Of a DNA stretch of 64,000 nt, positions 63,003 through 64,000 are shown one piece after another. The DNA comes from Aerococcus mictus. GTDB lineage: Bacteria; Bacillota; Bacilli; Lactobacillales; Aerococcaceae. The notes under the pieces were generated by a model. The model saw only the letters and a list, made by a program, of their open reading frames with translations. It did no database searches and was not told the DNA's origin. The DNA lies in the NCBI RefSeq assembly GCF_003286595.3, contig NZ_CP132985.1, positions 682,001-746,000 of the forward strand, given 5' to 3'. The translations under genes and the position numbers were made by a program. Within the stretch, counting starts at the first letter, position 1. Every line of letters starts with the position of its first letter.

Positions 63003-64000
63003 GTGGGATTTATAATTGCTCTAATCATCATCATTGTGATTATTTTGATTGGCTATGGCCTACTCTACTACTTAGGTCGCAAGCAAAGCAAAACCAACCT
63101 AGAACTTGATGAGAAGAAACAGGAGATCATGGCCATTCCTGTTGCAGATAAACTCTACACTATCCGTAATAAAAATGTGAGTGGAAATACACGCCGGCTA
63201 TTTGAGGCTGAACAAGCCAAGTGGCAAACCATTAAACAGTATAAGTTGCCTGAAATTGAAGCGGCACTGGTGCAGGCCCAGGCAGATGCTGATAAATTTT
63301 CGCTGATTAAGTCTAGAAAAACGGCCGAAGAAACCGAAAAGTTGATTTATGATACTTTGCAAGATGTTCAGAATATCAATCAATCCTTAGAAGAACTCTT
63401 AGCTAGCGAGTCAAAAAATGAAGCTTATTTTCAAGAGGTTAATGACCGCTATGCCAAAATAAGAAAACAACTCCTTGCCCATGGTTATGCCTATGGGGAT
63501 TCACAAGAAACTTTGGAAAAACATCTTTCTTATATTGAATTGGACTTTACCAAATACAATACCTTAATGAGCGATGCCGACTACCTAGCAGCTCATGATG
63601 TTTTAGACCAAACTAAGGAAGATATCGAAGCCTTAGAAGCGATGATGGAAGAAATTCCTAAGTTATTGGATAAGATTGATAATGAATATGAAGAACAACT
63701 TGAAGACCTTAAATCTGGCTATTCGCAAATGCTAGATATGGACTTCCAGTTCCCTTCTGGTGTACGGGTTGATGAAGAAATTCAACAGGTAGAAAAGGGC
63801 ATCGAGCAATGCTATGCAGCCTTAGCTGAATGCGATTTAAGTGAAACATCTTCCTTAATGAGCGCAACTGAAGCTCAAATTGACCGCAGCTATGAATTAA
63901 TGGAAGTTGAATTACGGGCTAAGGAATATATTGAGAAAAACCAAGGTAACCTTGAACAAAGAATTAACCAAGTCCGCCAAAGTAATCGCTATGGCTCACT
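63003..64000 (+). CDS. ezrA: Septation ring regulator EzrA, N-terminal part
   Basis: The first 332 residues of EzrA, open to the end of the window. GTG 63003 starts it, with GAGGGGGG about eight bases upstream. One membrane helix (GFIIALIIIIVIILIGYGLLYY) is followed by a short basic linker and a long coiled-coil cytoplasmic domain (spectrin-like repeats), with AIPVADKLYTI-type sequence early on. EzrA is a negative regulator of Z-ring assembly and links FtsZ to PBPs; it is a membrane protein facing the cytoplasm. It completes the division set in this window. The 3' end lies beyond base 64000. Confidence 0.92.
   Translation, partial: MGFIIALIIIIVIILIGYGLLYYLGRKQSKTNLELDEKKQEIMAIPVADKLYTIRNKNVSGNTRRLFEAEQAKWQTIKQYKLPEIEAALVQAQADADKFSLIKSRKTAEETEKLIYDTLQDVQNINQSLEELLASESKNEAYFQEVNDRYAKIRKQLLAHGYAYGDSQETLEKHLSYIELDFTKYNTLMSDADYLAAHDVLDQTKEDIEALEAMMEEIPKLLDKIDNEYEEQLEDLKSGYSQMLDMDFQFPSGVRVDEEIQQVEKGIEQCYAALAECDLSETSSLMSATEAQIDRSYELMEVELRAKEYIEKNQGNLEQRINQVRQSNRYGS

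Overview
The window looks like chromosomal backbone of a low-GC Gram-positive coccus of the order Lactobacillales. The gene content and order fit Aerococcaceae (Aerococcus) best, but the genus is an inference and cannot be proved without a search. Pointers are a nine-gene Enterococcus hirae-type V-ATPase operon, a MurE without the meso-DAP-specific DNPR motif, H2O-forming-type NADH oxidase, RF3, CoiA, a divIVA-ileS arrangement and a complete mraZ-to-ftsZ cluster. I see no rRNA, tRNA, insertion sequence, prophage, CRISPR array or plasmid-like segment, and almost every gene belongs to a known family.

Layout: (1) 1-8.1 kb: end of trpS, coiA, a minus-strand pair (CYTH protein and SpxH-like protein), a nadK-pseudouridine synthase-mgtE run, then metA behind a Met-type T-box, and a GNAT gene. 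(2) 8.2-17.1 kb: V-ATPase operon ntpFIKECGABD behind an upstream hairpin that looks like a terminator. (3) 17.1-29.5 kb: amino-acid ABC transporter (fused binding protein/permease plus ATPase), prfC, guaB, clpE (minus strand, two CtsR boxes), ptsH-ptsI, a GT4 glycosyltransferase and ykuJ. (4) 29.6-33.4 kb: murE, hom, thrB. (5) 33.4-40.6 kb: ribosome-assembly and NAD genes yqeG-yqeH-yhbY-nadD-yqeK-rsfS-yqeM, tmcAL, yceD-rpmF and a DUF3397 membrane protein. (6) 40.6-58.2 kb: division and wall cluster mraZ-rsmH-ftsL-pbpX-mraY-murD-murG-divIB-ftsA-ftsZ, then ylmE-ylmG-ylmH-divIVA, then ileS behind an Ile-type T-box and a small cold-shock-domain gene. (7) 58.4-64 kb: nox, a GlsB-type membrane protein (minus strand), nudF-MacP-like-mtnN, rpsD behind a structured leader, and the start of ezrA, which runs off the window.

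Functionally, the window joins envelope growth and division (murE, murD, murG, mraY, PBP2X-like, FtsA/Z/L/DivIB, DivIVA, EzrA, a MacP-like regulator) with translation and ribosome assembly. Cation bioenergetics are represented by the V-ATPase and MgtE. The most informative non-coding elements are RNA regulators: two T-boxes, a probable S4-autoregulated leader with a pseudoknot-capable fold, and a possible attenuator before the V-ATPase operon. DNA operators are also visible: CtsR boxes on clpE and MraZ repeats on mraZ. Notable absences from otherwise conserved neighbourhoods are ylmD and sepF between ftsZ and ylmG, and relQ beside nadK. I did not find a convincing undescribed system; the most useful leads are the regulatory structures and the lineage-specific changes listed under findings.
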